Shown: positions 9,641-19,719 of the stretch, one piece after another | How positions within the stretch are numbered: position 1 is the first letter of the stretch | Layout of the letters: each line of letters starts with the position of its first letter | Source: Seminavis robusta | Lineage: Eukaryota > Bacillariophyta > Bacillariophyceae > Naviculales > Naviculaceae | Assembly: GCA_903772945.1 (NCBI GenBank) | Contig: CAICTM010000759.1 | Location: 1-49,778, forward strand | DNA: 49,778 nt | Direction: 5' to 3' | Position numbers and translations under genes: made by a program | The notes under the pieces: model-generated | Told to the model about the DNA's origin: nothing | Databases searched by the model: none | Seen by the model: the letters and a program-made list of their open reading frames with translations, nothing else

Positions 9641-9648
9641 ATTAATAC

Positions 9649-10858
9649 TACTGAGTAGTACTGTAGAAGAGGTAGATAGATAGAGGAGCTTTCGTCGCCT
9701 TCAATAGTTTGAAGTGCCGCAACCATATAATACGTTTCTAAGATTTCGTAGTTGCAGACCATTTCTTACGGAGCTGTTGTGGGAGATGAGTCGGATTGCT
9801 TTTGGACTGTTCGGCTGCTAGTACACCGCCAGATATTGCATGAAGGGCTTGAAACCAGCCCAATCGGGGAAGGGAGCGATGTGGTCAGCAAGTTTTGTCA
9901 CAAAGTGGTGAAGACACTGTGAAGACCATGGGTCCGCCACTCAATCGAACTGTGTCGATCAAAGATCACCGGAAAGCATCTCTTGGGTGGACAGCTGGTG
10001 GACCCAGTGAGAACAAGGGCTAAAAAACCAATTGTGTGGAAGGAGTGTTTCATTCACAGACTAGATCCTTCATAACCTCCCACTAGGATTTAGAATGCTT
10101 TAGGGGACAGTTTCCACTTCACAAACCGAAGGAGTAAAGTACCAATGAAATTACTCACTTTAAGAAAAGTATTTGTCCACGGAAGCGGCATTAAGTAAAC
10201 AAAGAAGCTGATGAAGCTGGAGTAATAATACAGTACCAATAGCTTTCCAATTCAAATACAATTATACAACCATCTTGTTTGTAATTTAATCAAGCTTTTG
10301 TAATGATTTAATACGCTGATTATATTATCAGGTGACAATACGCGACCATTGTCCGAGTTACAGTAAATCCTTCCGTTTAACAGGAGTTACCCTGAGTGAA
10401 ATGAGAGAGTTTGTGAGTTTATATTGGGCTTCGATGGGTCTTGGCCAGTACCGATTTTTGATTTGGATGTGTTTAGATCAGCTCTTCGAGGCGGAAGAAC
10501 GATGAATTGGGCACAGAGTACATATGAGTGTCTTGGTGGAACTAACCTTTGTTAAATCAGGGATTGTCAGAAGGTATCACGAATTCAACCTCCCTCTAAA
10601 TTGCGAGGCCATCCAAATCACCTCACAAGAGCTGGCCTTGCCACAACAAGGAAGATCTGCAGTATTTGCCTTTGGCCTTTCTTGTTTCATTCGCAGACGG
10701 TCAGCGCATTTGAGCATTGGCATGAATCCGCAGATTGAGATGCCCTCGGTTGCTGACGGTTGATGCATCTCACAATTTTTTCTTCGGATCTTCTCATCCT
10801 CATCCCAAACCAAAAGACAAGTCTTGCGATCAACAGATCAACATTCCCATCTCATAAA
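9649..10858. other. AT-rich intergenic region upstream of the DUF6824 gene
   Basis: No gene is supported. A short GATA tract (GATAGATAGAG) lies near 9673. A plus-strand ORF at 10524-10763 has no recognisable domain and runs into the presumed 5' UTR of the next gene. Confidence 0.55.
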
Positions 10859-11821
10859 ATGAATCCAAACTTCGACTACCAACCTTACCGCATTTCCCAA
10901 CACCACAACAATAACAACAGCTTTATCAACACCATGAATATGCAAATGCCCATGTCTGTTTCTGTTCCCCCCATGGCCATGACCACCATGTCGATGAACC
11001 CCACCTTCAATCTCTCCCTCGACGCTTTCACCCAATCTTTGGCTGCCCAATCCTTCGCCAATGGCAACATGGCCAATGACGCTCCCATGACTCTTTCTTC
11101 CAACACTCAGGCCAACGTGGTCCATGATTCCTCTTCCAGCTCTCAAGAGTCTTCTGTTCCTGCATTCGTTGCCGAGCGCAAACTCCTGGCACCCAACTTT
11201 GTTCCAGGCCCATACGATGTCATTTGCGCCCGTGGGGCTGCTGCTGCCAACCACCCTGGAAACCTCCGCTTCCGAAACACCATCAAAGAGTTTGTTCCAC
11301 AATACTCCAAGGCTACCACCAAGCTTGAAAAGAGCCTCCTCGTCTCTGCTATCGTCGACAGTGTGCGAGACTACACTGTCGATGGTGGCTTTGTCAAAAA
11401 GTTTGAAGATGGCAACTGGTATGAAGTTGGCGATGCCGCATGCCGCGAGAAGATTGGACAAACCCTCCGTGATCAACTCCATCACATGTACAAGAGTTCC
11501 ACCAAGGCAAAGAAGCCCCGCAGAAAAGAACTCAAGGCACTCAAGAAGAAGGCCAAGCAACCAGCCAAGAAACAAACCGTTGTCAAGAAGAGCAAAGCAA
11601 ACAACAGCAAGCCATTGATGGCAGCACAACCCTCCATGACTGCCTTGCTCAAGAGCTTCCCCAACAACAACAATATCAATCTTTCATTGGATACCCCCAT
11701 GCCGGCACTTGTTAACAACAAGGAGCAACAAGATGAACCTGGCGAGCTCAGCTTGACCAACATCTTTTACAGTGCCTTTTGCGACGAAGGCTTGAACTTG
11801 GACAATGGCCTTCGGTGTTGA
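10859..11821 (+). CDS. DUF6824-domain protein, putative nuclear regulator
   Basis: 320 residues. The frame is open 33 codons further upstream, but the ATG at 10859 (context ATAAAATG) begins the compositionally typical Asn/Gln/Met-rich N-terminus and is preferred. Residues about 118-208 match the diatom-expanded DUF6824 pattern: PYDVICARG, then NHPGNLRFRNTI, a Lys-rich helix, and DGNWYEVGDAACREKIGQTLR. A strongly basic stretch follows (STKAKKPRRKELKALKKKAK), a likely nuclear localisation signal. The N-terminal 100 residues and the Asn-rich C-terminal region look disordered. Molecular function of this family is not established; the basic tail and low-complexity flanks suggest a nuclear, possibly DNA-associated role. 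It appears to be a single-exon gene. Confidence 0.85.
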   Translation: MNPNFDYQPYRISQHHNNNNSFINTMNMQMPMSVSVPPMAMTTMSMNPTFNLSLDAFTQSLAAQSFANGNMANDAPMTLSSNTQANVVHDSSSSSQESSVPAFVAERKLLAPNFVPGPYDVICARGAAAANHPGNLRFRNTIKEFVPQYSKATTKLEKSLLVSAIVDSVRDYTVDGGFVKKFEDGNWYEVGDAACREKIGQTLRDQLHHMYKSSTKAKKPRRKELKALKKKAKQPAKKQTVVKKSKANNSKPLMAAQPSMTALLKSFPNNNNINLSLDTPMPALVNNKEQQDEPGELSLTNIFYSAFCDEGLNLDNGLRC

Positions 11822-12215
11822 TCGCCATACTAGCCTAGCTCGCAGCCGGACATTGGGATACTACGTTTGTACTACACATTTTAACCATCATATAACCACT
11901 AGACAACTTCATTGACATCAAATAGTTTGCCTCTACTACTAGCTAGCTGTACTACTGTACTACATTGGCTTCGTGCCTCTAGCTGGCTACAGTAGCACCG
12001 TAGAAAGCTCTTGCCTACAACTGCTGCAATCTCTTCCAATACTGTGCTATACAAAAGAATGCCTTGGTGTTGTTGCCGCCTTCGGGCTACCACTACACAG
12101 TATCTAGCTAGCTAGAGACCATCTACATGTATGGCATAGTTGGTTAGCGGTAGCTAATAACACAACAAAGAGAGCACGTAGCTGCACAGGGTTGTTGGTT
12201 GGCGGTACATGTATC
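11822..12215. other. 3' flank of the DUF6824 gene, CTAG-rich
   Basis: No gene seen. It contains several CTAG runs (ACTAGCTAGCTG near 11939, ATCTAGCTAGCTAGAG near 12102) and leads directly into the 25-bp tandem array. Confidence 0.6.
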
Positions 12216-13043
12216 AATTGAGAAATCGGAAAATTTAAATTGTGAGAAATCGAAAATAATTTGAATTGTGAGAAACAGGAAAAGTAAGAATTGTGAGGAT
12301 TCGGGAAAATTGAAAATGTGAGAAATCGGGAAAATTGAAATTGTGAGGAATCAGAAAGTCGAAAATTAAAATTGTGAGGAATCGAAAATAATTAGAATTG
12401 TGAGGACTAGGAAAAGTAAGAATTGTGAGGAATCGGGAGAGTAAGAATTGTGAGAAATCGGGAAAATTGAAATTGTGAGAAATCGGGAATATTGAAATAG
12501 TGAGGAATCAGAAAGTCGAAAATTGAAAATGTAGGGAATCGAAAATAATTAGAATTGTGAGAAATCGGGAAAGTTGAAATTGTGAGAAATCGGGAAAGTT
12601 GAAATTGTAAGGAATCAGAAAATCGAAAATTGAATTGTGAGAAATCTTGAAAGTTAGAATTGTGAGAAATCTTGAAATTGAAAATAAAAATTGTGAGAAA
12701 TCGGAAACATGAATTTTGAAATTGTGAGGAACTGGAAAATCGAAAATTTGGATTGTGAGAAAAATATAAAGTAAGAATTGTGAGAAATCACGAAATTGAA
12801 AATAAAAATTGTGAGAAATCGGAAAATGGAAAAGTCAAAATTGTGTGGAATCGGAAAACCAAAATTGAAATTGTGAGAAATATTGAAAGTTAAAATTGTG
12901 AGAAATCAGGAAATTGAAATTGTGAGAAATCAGGAAATTGAAATTGTGAGAAATCGGAAAATTGAAATTGTGAGAAATCGAAAGATGGAGAAATTGAAAT
13001 TGTGTGGAATTGGAAAACCAAAAATTGAAATTGTGAGGAATCT
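12216..13043. repeat. Tandem array of about 30 diverged ~25-bp units
   Basis: Units begin TGTGAGAAATCGG or TGTGAGGAATC and continue with an A-rich segment ending AATTGAAAT. I count about 30, mostly 25-26 bp, with a few of 31 bp or more. Variants (GGAAAATTGAA, GAAAGTCGAAAAT, GAAAATAATTAGAAT, GAAAAGTAAGAAT) recur in partly repeated order, hinting at higher-order duplication. Read on the minus strand, stretches stay open as a His-Asn-Phe repeat, but this follows from the repeat itself and is not a gene. There are no dyad repeats or unique spacers, so this is not a CRISPR. Confidence 0.92.
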
Positions 13044-13217
13044 TCACCTATCGAATCTACGAGAAATACTTCCATCCTAAAACGCACAGAATCAATCAGA
13101 ATCAGGGCCATTCTCACTACTACTCTTACGGTATCCAGTGGTCTAGCTCGCTAGAAGCAATACAGCTGATGAAGCCCTCAACACGGAAGGAAGAAGTAAA
13201 ACGCCAGGCAATCCTTT

Positions 13218-14951
13218 CTAAATGGAATCAACCTGCTCACGACGCTTGAACCTCACACGGGTGTGGCTGCTGGTTGGAGCGACAACCATGGTGGTGTAAT
13301 CCTCCTTAGGGAACTCGTTGGCGCCCTTGCCTATGATTTCAATTTCATAGTTGCGCAAGATCCATGTCAAGCTCACCTTCAAAGAGTTCCAGGCAAACTT
13401 GCGACCACCGCATTGGTGCATGCCTGCATGACACAAACAAACAATATTTGAGTTAGGTAACCGATTCCCGTGGAACAACGCAAGAAACATACACAACGCG
13501 ATTCAATCATTCACGTACCTCCTCCAAAGGGCACCCACGCATACTGTTTGATCTTATCCTTGTTTTCGGGCGCAAACCGGGTTGGATCGAATGTGTGAGG
13601 GTCGTCCCACATTGCCGGATCCCGCATCGACGCCGAGGGACTAATGTTCACGATATTTCCCTTGGGGATGGTAATGCCGTTAAAGTTGGAATCCTCCAAA
13701 ACTTTGCGACTGAGTTGGAAGAAGGGTGGATGCAAACGAAGCGTCTCGGACAAGACTTGATCCATCACGGGCATTTCCTTGTTGACTTGATCAAACGTAA
13801 GTGTCGCAGGATGAATGGCATGCTCACCGTCGTCGGGGAAGAGCTTGCGTTGTTCGTCCATGACGGCTTGCAACCACTTGGGTTCCCGGAGCAGATGCGA
13901 CAAGAGCCACGATCCCGTGACATTGGATGTGTGTTGTCCTCCTAGCAACACGCCAATCATGATTCCAGTAATCTCTTGCATTTCCAACTCTGATCCATCC
14001 CGGTACTTGGCTTCCATGAGCACTTGCAAGAAATCATGTGGCTTTTGATAATTGTCGTCATTGGCTTCCGCCTGGCGTCGTTTGTCAATCACCTTTTGAA
14101 ACATTTCTTTGAACAATTCTCGAGCCGTGACGCATTTGGAGCGATGAGGATTGGGGATGGATGGGAAAAAGAACAAAATAGGGACAAAGGAATGATCCAA
14201 AGCAATGTAATGTTCCGCCATACCGGATTCGTTCCACTGTGCTCGAATTTCATCTCCTAATAGACATCGCGAGGATGTCAGTGTGTAAAGATCGGACAGG
14301 GTCTGCAAGATATCAGCTTCTCCCGACTTTCCCCAGTGTTTGTCAAAGTATTGAAGAGTTTCTTCCTGTACCAGTTCCATGTGTTTGATAAAACTGGCAA
14401 ACAACAACAAATAGATGGAATAACGAAAGTGGATATAAGAATGCAGCTCTTTTTCATTTTCGTACTGACAGTGTCTACTGTACTCACCTCTTGTCGCTGA
14501 GTCCATCTTTGAAGAATGCGAATTGTTGTGCCATTTTGCTTTGTGGACAATCATAACAGACACCCGGCCCAAACGTAATGATCGTCATGGCATAGGCTTC
14601 TCGAATATCAAATACATGTTCTCGTGCCTTGAAGAAATGGGCCAATCCTTCACTGCCCGTCAAAAAGGTCATGGGGGTACCAAACAAGTGAACGGTAAAG
14701 CAGTTCTTGTCTTTGTGAGCGACCATGCCCCGTTGAATGAGTTCGCGTGGATTGACGGCAAATTGAACCAAAGATCCCAACCAGGGAATGTAGGGCAACT
14801 CGTAGTAAAAGGGAGGACGATTGGCCGGAGCCATGAGCATGGCAAGGAGTGACTGCAACCCGTACGACACCATGCACGCCGCAACGACCAATTTCCAGAG
14901 GGGTTCATCTTGCAACTGCTGTTGCACCGTTTCCAGGAGTGGAGTCGTCAT
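13218..14951 (-). CDS. CYP51: Sterol 14-alpha-demethylase (CYP51)
   Basis: Three exons: 14951-14488, 14393-13519 and 13423-13218, 514 residues, with introns of 94 and 95 bp using GTGAGT/CCAG and GTACGT/GCAG sites. CYP51 oxidatively removes the 14-alpha methyl of sterol precursors in the ER. Visible signatures are an N-terminal hydrophobic anchor (residues about 20-40), the B'-helix region FGPGVCYD (about 130), the I-helix GGQHTSNVTGSW (about 306-317), ETLR (371-374), DPTRF (about 424) and the haem loop PFGGGMHQCGG with the Cys ligand near 451. The second intron falls inside the haem loop, and only the phase-1 join restores FGGGMHQCGG. GQHTS is characteristic of CYP51 rather than other P450s. 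The start ATG opens a divergent intergenic region shared with the ankyrin gene. Confidence 0.93.
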
Positions 14952-15368
14952 TGTTACCCTCTTGAGCTAGAATTTATTGTTATCTCTCTCCAAAAACGAT
15001 AACGATGTCTGCCTGCCGCTTTATTAGTATTATCCAACACCACGAAAGGGTGCAACACTCTCCGTCAAAGCAAACCAGGTTATACAGGTGCTTTAAAATG
15101 AAGCAACAAAGCGGAAAACAATGCCGCCCTGTCATTTCCGGCGGTCGCGGCAACCGGTCCCGTCATAGAGCATCCGCGACTGCGTCAAAAGATCCTCCCT
15201 GCTACAGCCGTACTATTAGTACCACCTGGTAGCTATCGGTAGCGCCGCCTTCGGACACAACAAACAACACGGCACAGCGCACCCAAGTCCTCTACCGGTA
15301 GCTAGCTAGATTGTTGCCCTTGTCCGCAGGGAAGAGTGACAGTCAATACTAAGCAAGCAAACACCATC
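14952..15368. promoter_or_regulatory. Divergent intergenic region between CYP51 and the ankyrin gene
   Basis: This 417-bp region separates two oppositely transcribed genes and must hold both promoters. It contains CTACCGGTAGCTAGCTAG near 15292-15309, a motif combination found repeatedly in intergenic DNA of this window. No TATA box is convincing. Confidence 0.45.
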
Positions 15369-17081
15369 ATGTCTACCACCTGTGCCACTGATGACAAACC
15401 CAGTATCCGTTCCAAAAAGCAACTAAAGATGCAGGGAGTACATCAAACACCCAAATCTGATGATGATGATTTCTTGGAGCAAACCGACATTTGGATCAAA
15501 CAGATTCTGCCTTGCCTTGGTATGGGGCAATACGTTTTTGTGGCGCCTGTCTGCCATAAAATGAAACATCTCTACACAACATACTGTGAAGCTGTGGAGA
15601 GTCCACCTGAGGTGTGTGATGATGAATACGAGGGTGATAATGATCACAATCTCCCTCAAGAAATACTCGATCTTGTCGAGCGGCAGCGCCCGGCGTCGTG
15701 TACAGATACTTTCCACAGTGCAGTCCTCTCCAGTGTGCAGCGGGCAGAGTACTGGTACACGCATCGCCATACTGGCACTGGTGATGACATCCAAGATACT
15801 AATGTCTGTGTTAAAGCTGCCGAAGCAGGTAGTCTTCTTGTGCTGCAATGGGCCCGGAATAAGGGATTTGCATGGGATTTGTGGACATGTGCCTTTGCTG
15901 CAAAGGGAGGGCATCTGGAAGTCTTGAAGTATGCACACAAAAATGGCTGTCCATGGGATTCCCAAACGTGTTGTTTTGCTGCTGAAAATGGTCATTTGGA
16001 AATACTGATATATGCCCATGAAAATGGCTGTCCTTGGGACAAATGGACTTGCATCAATGCTGCTAGCAATGGACACCTGGAAATCCTCAAATATGCCCAT
16101 GGAAATGGATGTCCCTGGGATGAAAGCACATGCCATAATGCTGCTAATCATGGCCAATTGGATTGCCTCAAATATGCACATGAAAGTGGATGTCCATGGA
16201 ACAAGAAAACATGCGAAGGTGCTGCAAAAAATGGCCATTTTGATGCTCTGAAATATGCCCATGAAAATGGCTGTGAATGGGACAAAGAAACATGCAAATT
16301 TGCTGCTTACTACGGTCATTTGGATTGCCTCAAATATGCCCACGAAAATGGTGGGCAATGGGATAAATGGACATGTCACGTAGCCGCTGATAATGGCCAA
16401 TTGGAATGCCTGAAATATGCCCATGAGAATGGTTGTCCATGGGACCATGGCACATGCTACTTTGCTGTGATATGTGGCCATTTGGAAATCATCAAATATG
16501 CCCATGAAAATGGCTGTCCCTGGGATGCAAAAAATACGTGCACCTATGCTGCTGAGAATGGCCACATGGAGGTGCTTCGGTATGCCCATGAAAATGGCTG
16601 CACATTGGGTTTTGAAACATGTCACCAGGCTGCGCGGAATGGGCAGTTAGAATGCCTCAAATATGCGCATGAAAATGGTGGCCCTTGGGATGAAGATACG
16701 TGCGCTGTGGCTGCTGAGAATGGCCACATGGAGGTGCTTCGGTATGCCCATGAGAATGGTTGTCAATGGGATGAACGGACATGTCAAGGTGCTGCTGGAA
16801 GTGGCTTGGATATCCTGGCGTATGCTCATGAGAACGGCTGTCCATGGGACGAAGGAACATGTAGCCAAGCTGCTGCAGAAGGCCATTTGGAAGTTTTGAT
16901 GTATGCTCATGAGAACGGCTGTCCATGGGACGAGAGGACATGCTCTGCGGCTGCTGAGTTTGGGCACTTGGAAGTCCTCAAGTATGCCCATGAAAACGGA
17001 TGTCCATTGAACTTTCGCGATTTGCTAGAGCAGTGTGATTCACAGGTCGAGGCTTGGATCGTCCAGCAATGTCAGCCCTGA
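15369..17081 (+). CDS. Ankyrin-type repeat protein
   Basis: 570 residues from ATG 15369; the frame is open slightly further upstream but without an earlier ATG. The N-terminal part (about 35-75) contains ILPCLGMGQYVFVAPVCHKM, which resembles the short F-box-like leader of many diatom ankyrin proteins. From about residue 155 to 555 there are about 15 repeats of 27 residues, consensus GHLEVLKYAHENGCPWDxxTCxxAAEN. This type is abundant in diatoms and large algal viruses and is presumed to bind proteins. Oddities: one unit (AGSGLDILAYAHENG) is shortened, one (PWDAKNTCTYAA) has an extra residue, and two units have GG in place of GC. Single exon. Binding partner unknown. Confidence 0.88.
   Translation: MSTTCATDDKPSIRSKKQLKMQGVHQTPKSDDDDFLEQTDIWIKQILPCLGMGQYVFVAPVCHKMKHLYTTYCEAVESPPEVCDDEYEGDNDHNLPQEILDLVERQRPASCTDTFHSAVLSSVQRAEYWYTHRHTGTGDDIQDTNVCVKAAEAGSLLVLQWARNKGFAWDLWTCAFAAKGGHLEVLKYAHKNGCPWDSQTCCFAAENGHLEILIYAHENGCPWDKWTCINAASNGHLEILKYAHGNGCPWDESTCHNAANHGQLDCLKYAHESGCPWNKKTCEGAAKNGHFDALKYAHENGCEWDKETCKFAAYYGHLDCLKYAHENGGQWDKWTCHVAADNGQLECLKYAHENGCPWDHGTCYFAVICGHLEIIKYAHENGCPWDAKNTCTYAAENGHMEVLRYAHENGCTLGFETCHQAARNGQLECLKYAHENGGPWDEDTCAVAAENGHMEVLRYAHENGCQWDERTCQGAAGSGLDILAYAHENGCPWDEGTCSQAAAEGHLEVLMYAHENGCPWDERTCSAAAEFGHLEVLKYAHENGCPLNFRDLLEQCDSQVEAWIVQQCQP
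15810..17010 (+). repeat. 81-bp coding tandem repeat of the ankyrin gene
   Basis: About 15 units of 81 bp, each containing TATGCCCATGAAAATGGCTG or a close variant. Similarity at synonymous positions shows recent expansion or gene conversion. Because of the repeat the antisense strand is also open for 400 codons. Confidence 0.85.
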
Positions 17082-17590
17082 GGAATGCCTGAAGTGGTTG
17101 TACGTGGAACGCAAAGAGGTGTTTTGATTGTTGCGAGTTACAGTAGAAAAGCAAACATGTACTTGAAAATCCGTAACGTCATCCCTCAACTTTTGCTTCA
17201 CCTGGTACGGTAGAAGCTATGGAGAGTCTCCCAAACAAGGGTTAGCTAGCTAGCATGCATGCTACTAGCTAGCTGCAACAAAAGGCAGCGTAAACTTTGA
17301 ACCCTTTCAAGACATCGTTCCTCTCTCACGTTCCGACCGTTATGGTACAAGTGTATGCCTTGTGGCGGTGGATAGATTGGCAGCTGTGATGGCTACTACC
17401 GAACCAAAGATCCGTCTGGCCAGTTGTCCCCAAACAGCGGAGCTTCCAACCGCATCAACACAACAACCGAGACCCGTGCGATCAGAGGAGGGAACATTCT
17501 AGCCGAGAAGTACACTGCTACTAGCTAGAGCCTGGGAAAGCAGACCAAGATCCACAACTCAACTCAAGCAATCTCATCAATCAACCAACC
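17082..17590. other. Intergenic region with a CTAG-rich palindrome
   Basis: Near 17242-17276 AGCTAGCTAGCATGCATGC is followed by CTACTAGCTAGCT, an interrupted palindrome. The remainder is 3' UTR of the ankyrin gene and promoter/5' UTR of the U2AF gene. No ORF is supported. Confidence 0.6.
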
Positions 17591-18937
17591 ATGCCAGCAG
17601 ATCGACGAGACCGATCTAGATCTCGTGATCGCAGCGATGGTCACTATGGTCCCCCAGGAGGATATGGCGGCGGCGGACAGCAGCAACTTCCTGTAGTGGT
17701 TCCCACCAACATTATGTTCAGTGCACAACAAGCCGCACAAGACAAGATTAACAGGGAGTTGTTTGTAGGCAATACTCCTCCGGGTACCAGTGAATTGCTG
17801 CTGTTGCACTTTCTCAATGCAGCCATGAGGCGTGTGAATCTCTGCCAACCCAACGAGACACCCATTTTGAATTGTCGTGTCAATACCAAATTCGCCTTTA
17901 TTGAATTGGTTCATGCGGAAGTGGCCAATCGAGCATTGAGGTGAGTCACTGGCTAGTAATAATCGGAATGGGTTGTTACAATGGTAACGATCGTTGTCCT
18001 GGATATATCCATTTGATTCTGAGGTATTGCTTCCATGATATTGTTTCCTTCTAACTGGCTGGGTCTATCTTTTGTGTTTTTTCTTTTCCAAAGTCTCAAT
18101 GGCATTCCCTTTTTGGGTGCCGTCTTGAAGGTATCACGTCCTTCCAAATACACGGGTCCTCCCATGCCGGCCAAAACATGGCAATCGCTCACAGGACAAC
18201 AATTGCCAATGGGGGTTGCCTTGGATGCCGAACAAGAAAAGGTCAATCGAGAATTGTTTGTGGGGAATACCACACCCGAAATGACAGAATCCATGCTACG
18301 AGAATTTCTGGGAAACGCCATGTTGCAGGTTGGACTCAACATTTTGCCGGGAAATCCCATTACCGCTTGTCGCGTCTCTGGAAAATTTGCCTTTATCGAA
18401 CTGCGGTCGCCACAAGAAGCCGCCAATGCCTTGAATTTGACCAATATCCCCTTTATGGGGACACAGTTGCGTGTGGGACGACCCTCCAAATGGAATGGAC
18501 CACCCGATCATCATGGAAACTGGGAAGATATACTCGCCAAATACATGTCTGGAGAATTGCAGTTGGGAGATGCCGCCGTGGGTGGAGCCACCAGCAACAA
18601 CAACCCTCCTGCTGTTCCAGAACCAGCCGCTGGCAATCCACCCTCTCGTGTGGTGGAACTCAAACACATGTTGGCACCACAAGATTTGGAAAATGAGGAA
18701 GAGTACAATGATATTCTCGAAGATACCAGAGAGGAATGTTCCCAATTTGGACAACTCATTAGCGTCGTCATCCCCAAAGCGAATGAAGTGGGAGCCACCA
18801 AAATCTTTTTGGAATACACCAGCAATATGGATGCACAAAAGGCTATTGACGGATTACGGGGACGGACGTTTGATGGGCGCAAAGTGCAGGCGGAGTTCTT
18901 TGATGAAACCAAATTCGCATCGAAGGATTATGCATGA
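17591..18937 (+). CDS. U2AF2: Splicing factor U2AF large subunit
   Basis: Two exons, 17591-17940 and 18094-18937, joined across a 153-bp GTGAGT...AAAG intron; 397 residues. U2AF65 binds the 3' splice-site polypyrimidine tract and recruits U2 snRNP in the nucleus. The N-terminus has a short RS segment (DRRDRSRSRDRSD). RRM1 has RNP2 ELFVGN and RNP1 KFAFIEL; RRM2 repeats both (RELFVGNTTPEM, KFAFIELRSPQEAANAL). The C-terminal UHM begins ELKHMLAPQDLENEEEY and includes ILEDTREECSQFGQLISVVI. The RS domain is much shorter than in animals, and the protein is compact compared with about 475 residues in human. The intron interrupts RRM1 just before its last strand, and the joined frame reads RALSLNGIPFLGA. 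Confidence 0.92.
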
Positions 18938-19719
18938 ACAATGAGGCAGGCAACAATACAAGGAACGCTTGTTTTGACGGACGATGCTATGGCTTGACAA
19001 ATGATCCATACATACTTGATTCGATTCTCTAGATTTCCTTGCGTAGTGCAGAGCTCTAGCTTCTTCGGGTTTGATTGTTTTCTGCTTTGTGCTGCTTGGT
19101 TGCCAAGAAATCTTGGCTTTTTTACGACATTCCTTCACTCATGATGCACTTGCTTGCAACCTCATTCATCAATAGCCAGCTCTTTCATCATGCAGTCTAC
19201 CATACTTGCGCCCTTCTAGCTAGCTGCTAGTACTATCCGGATAGGGTAGTACCGTACCGGTAGCTAGCAGAAGCCCACGAAGAGCCTTTGCCTCGACAAC
19301 CGAAATTTTGGTTTGTGCCCGAATCCCGCGTGATTCGCTATCTTCCCTCTTGAACATGCAAAATGGCGGTTCGTTTTGGTGTACCGGTATGGTACTGGCT
19401 TGGCGACGGCTTGGGCACATGTTATCAGTGTGAGCTCACATCAGTCCTGTTCTTAGCTCCGTGCAAAGAATCGAATCGCATCTTCGTACTCATAAAGCGG
19501 TAGAAGGGCGTTGTATCCTTCATTGATACACTGTGTACTTTTGTTGCGCTGGCAGGTAGGTGTCACCACAGCCCGATCAGTTCAATACCATACTAGTACA
19601 AGAAAAGGAGGCGACCGTGAACGGAAATCTTCCCTTTGAGCACGCCGAAACCAACGGACTACATCATAATACAAAGGCAGCGTGTACATCAGTAGCCAGC
19701 AGTACCTTGTGAAGCAACC
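18938..19719. other. Intergenic region, U2AF 3' flank to FHA-RING 5' flank
   Basis: No gene supported. It includes CTAGCTAGCTGCTAG near 19217 and GTACCGTACCGGTAGCTAGC near 19249, the recurring CTAG/ACCGGT motif. Short ORFs on the minus strand have no recognisable content. Confidence 0.55.

Noticed and set aside
10838..11629. 263-codon minus-strand ORF
   Set aside because: Antisense to the DUF6824 gene; Gly/Val/His-rich low-complexity shadow.
12216..13043. CRISPR array
   Set aside because: Units are contiguous and diverged, without unique spacers or dyad repeats, no cas genes are present, and the surrounding genes are eukaryotic.
12835..13117. His-Asn-Phe repeat ORFs on the minus strand
   Set aside because: They are translations of the 25-bp tandem array and differ frame by frame with unit changes; no start context or conserved product.
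15423..16625. 400-codon minus-strand ORF
   Set aside because: It lies wholly antisense to the ankyrin array and repeats with the same 81-bp period; its openness is a by-product of the repeat, and it has no domain.
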